From Synaphobranchus kaupii (taxonomy: Eukaryota > Chordata > Actinopteri > Anguilliformes > Synaphobranchidae): a DNA stretch of 64,000 nucleotides. This document shows positions 61,273-64,000 of this stretch, piece after piece. The stretch lies in assembly GCA_029718625.1 (NCBI GenBank), contig CM056380.1, positions 98,999,926-99,063,925 on the forward strand, written 5' to 3'. The stretch's first letter is position 1; every line of letters begins with the position of its first letter. The notes below the pieces were generated by a model that was given only the letters and a program-made list of their open reading frames with translations, was not told the DNA's origin and did no database searches. The translations under genes and the position numbers were made by a program.

Positions 61273-61453
61273 CACTGTTAAAAATGATTTGTTGACTCAA
61301 TTTGACTAAGTCATCTTGTTGCTTTGAGTTAAGTTGAGTCAACAGACTAATTTATTGAAGTGTAATAACCTTGACACTATATGTTGACTGAACGTGACTC
61401 AACAAGATTAATTGACTTAGTCAAGTTCAGTCAACAAATCATTTTTAACAGTG
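61273..61453. mobile_element. Palindromic MITE of 181 bp
   Basis: The left end CACTGTTAAAAATGATTTGT then TGACT is exactly mirrored by AGTCAACAAATC then ATTTTTAACAGTG at the right (25 bp perfect). Inner segments (TTGACTAAGTCATCTTGTTG and TTGACTTAGTCAAG) also pair partly, so the whole unit is a large imperfect palindrome. No coding capacity; target duplication not resolved. Confidence 0.8.
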
Positions 61454-64000
61454 TAGCCAGTATTCAATTATATCAGCTTCAATTAATCTGCTTTTATTTG
61501 CACCGAAGCCTCACATCTAGCATGGGATGTTTTGTCTGCCTACATTGTGGTCATATGTTTTAAAGCCAATTTTCCCAAGTCTGCTTTCTGAAAATCTAAA
61601 AGTGGTTCTAACCTGCAGTATTGGACCAATGCACTGTTGATCACACTGGTTATCTGTGCGATTACTTTGGAGTCCAAGACCCCAGTCACCAAAAGATAGG
61701 AAGACCCCAAGGGATCAACCAAAGACTGAAAAGCAAAATTCAGCTAAAGATCTTACCCATCTAAATTTGTGAAGAAAAACTAGACCTGAAAAACTGTCGC
61801 TTTGATTGAAATTCAGCTTCACATAATCATAGGGCTGTTGAGTTTTTCTAGTTCAATTATTTCCAAAACAAGGGTGTCAGTTTAACATTTCAACTAATTG
61901 GTTCAGTAATGACCAAATAATGGCTGAGAACACATCATTTTGTAAACCATGTACTGCTCGCCAACCTGTTGTTGCAACAGATAAAGGCAATTTGGGGGAA
62001 AATATGCGTAATTCTGGTGCACATTCAGGAATCACACAATACATCATCACAGACATTTTGACACCAGAGTTCTCTTTGTGCTGGTTGTCATGGGGATAGT
62101 TACCAGCACCATCCTGTAATTTCCTATAATTTTCACCTAGAACTCTATAATGGCAGCAAAATTCAAAAGAGGAATCCTCCTCTTCTGCCCAAAAAAGCTT
62201 ATCTGTCCTCATAATATAGCTGGGACAACTTCACACCATAGGCCACATGGAAACAGAAAGTATGGCCAATAAGATAATTTAAAAAATTACCTCTGGTAAT
62301 TGGGCACCCTAGTTTCATCGAGAAAGCACCATTCTTATATATGTGTTATATTATGGATTTGGCTGCTTTTCAGTGAGACAAAACACTGTATGCATAGCAT
62401 GATATTAGCACCTTTTTATGGATTCAAACCCTCAGAGAAATCCTGCCAAGTCATTCCTGTCAGCCTTCTAATGACTATAGACAAGCTTTGTTATGTTTCA
62501 GGGGAGCGAATAGTTGAGTACCAGGAACAACAACAAAAAAAAAATTTGAAAAAAAATCATAGATCAGCAAAGGTAAGGATGACAGGTTGACCTGTAACAG
62601 AAAAATAATCTGAATGTGTACTGGTGAGTGACCAAGCAGCCAATATTCCCCAGGAACAGACGTGGCTGGAGATATTGAAGAGATCTGGACCTTTTGTTCT
62701 GACATTTCATGAGCATGGGCAGGGTATTATGCACTTTATCATTTATAAATCGACAGGTTACATGCTCACAGTAAAAACTGAAAAGCATCAAATCAGCTTG
62801 TCTTCTAGCACTGCTGCTATTGACGGTTTGAGATAGTGTAGCCTCTTTTGTATTTTGAATAAGTTGATGCAATCCACATCTATCTATCTATTTCTCAGCT
62901 GAATATTAGAATTTTACTAATCAATAGAGCCATCTCTGAACTCGAAACTGAATTGAATGTTATGATAGAAACACCAGCATCTTCAGACATGCACCACACA
63001 TTTCATTTTCTGCTTGGGAAATTCATAATCTTGTGCTAATGCAACCTCTGTAGCAGAAAACGTAATTATTGTTGTTGAAGTAAACATGCCTTTCATCGAC
63101 AGCAGTGTTCACTACAGTAAAATTATGTTCCTACTTTTAGCAGCTAGGCTTTATGGGGCATCACTTTGCCATGCTGTAGGTTTTTGCTGAAATGATGCCA
63201 CTGGGACCCTGAATCTAATAAACTCAATTTGAGACAATGTCATTCTAAGTAGAACTATAAAAATAAGATTGAATTAACTGATTATTCTAATGGTGCATAA
63301 TGGACACTTCTGTAGGCTATGGATAGACTGATGTATGGCTGAGATGCACTTTTTTCAGTGCTGCCTGAATTTGTCACATCAAGCTTGAGCCATTTCCCTT
63401 TCCCTGAATTTAGCGTTAGTCTTCTGCAACAATATTTTAATCTAGCCATTAAGGCCTTGAGTAATAAATTGATTGTACATTTACTTATGCATTGACATTA
63501 TTGATAATGGTAATTGGTAATTCTGGACATTCATTTATCAGTTGTCAAAAACACTCTGGTATATGGAACACGTCTGCACAATTCAAGGATAGGTACTTTG
63601 GGGTCTTGGGATTAGCAGAAATATAAATCACTAAAATCTGTTAACCTAGTAATAAAATTTGTAGGGCCAAAACTAAGACCGTTGTCATTCTACACATATG
63701 CAATGGGTATTTACATTGTAGCAGAGTTTTCCTGAAATGGGTATTTGTATTTGTTTATAGACAATACAATACTTTTCCTGATGCACCTTATTGTATATAG
63801 CGTTCAGTCAGTCAGTCAGATACTTTACAATATTAGAGTGTAAGCAAGCCTTAATGCGAATTCAGCACGTATCCCTCGATTAGACGGGTGATGAAAGATG
63901 GGGTCTTTCCTTCAAGAATTCCATTGTTAAATGTTCAATAATGTCCCGATATGAATAAAACATTACTTTGCATTAATTTTGCTGATATTTGCATTTCCTT
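61454..64000. other. Low-copy AT-rich DNA
   Basis: Frames up to about 110 codons without recognisable similarity. Short simple repeats only: TCTATCTATCTA near 62879 and CAGTCAGTCAGTCAG near 63805. Confidence 0.4.

Noticed and set aside
61877..62212. Frame of 111 codons on the minus strand
   Set aside because: No recognisable domain or composition bias. Random frames of this size are expected at this window length.

Overview
The window reads as intergenic or intronic DNA of a teleost fish. I found no complete host protein-coding gene. The evidence for fish is the repeat set: an L2-clade LINE, Tc1-type transposons with long inverted repeats, TTAA-target MITEs, a tRNA-derived SINE that shares a (GTAAT)n tail with a LINE, Harbinger-type and Ty3/gypsy remnants, and a repeat carrying a 5S-rRNA-derived module. 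The SINE and LINE types recall early-branching teleosts such as eels or tarpons, but that is only an impression.

Layout. Positions 1-411 hold the end of a GGGCTCTATTTTAA-type DNA transposon. Positions 2447-5825 are a broken L2 LINE interrupted at 3838-4220 by a TTAA-flanked MITE. From 5.8 to 13 kb there is mostly low-copy AT-rich DNA with small MITE, SINE and Tc1 remnants and a (GA)n tract. At 13292-15261 lies a dead Tc1 transposon with DD34E residues, itself interrupted by a second, different TTAA MITE (14729-15138). Next come a Harbinger-like remnant with a decayed Myb/SANT-like gene (15293-16457), a tRNA-derived SINE (17275-17524) and a 5'-truncated LINE 3' end (20030-20799). From 21.6 to 28.3 kb there are Tc1-type remnants, a pair of inverted dispersed repeats, a gypsy RT fragment and one weak candidate first exon (27821-27986). 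From 28.3 to 33.0 kb the DNA is low-copy, with a G-quadruplex motif.

The main feature is a tandem array of about 21 kb (roughly 33.02-54.28 kb, with a 500-N gap at 48501-49000). It is built from two related monomers: an AT-rich A unit of about 180 bp and a B unit of about 327 bp. The B unit is an A unit in which the middle is replaced by a fragment resembling 5S rRNA plus the flank of a 5S-derived SINE, in antisense. Twenty-four B units are visible. They are arranged in larger duplicated blocks that share diagnostic variants. One B unit contains an internal expansion of exactly 83 identical 21-bp copies (51372-53114), grown from a segment of the B unit itself. The left edge holds an inverted A unit, a B unit with a longer and probably older junction, and a Tc1-type MITE inserted at a TA inside a monomer.

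From 54.3 to 64 kb the sequence returns to low-copy DNA with an LTR-like border element, microsatellites, a palindromic MITE and one weak candidate internal exon (59324-59431). No gene network can be described. The content is repeat evolution, nested transposition and satellite formation, with scattered complex low-copy blocks that may be conserved non-coding elements of a neighbouring gene.
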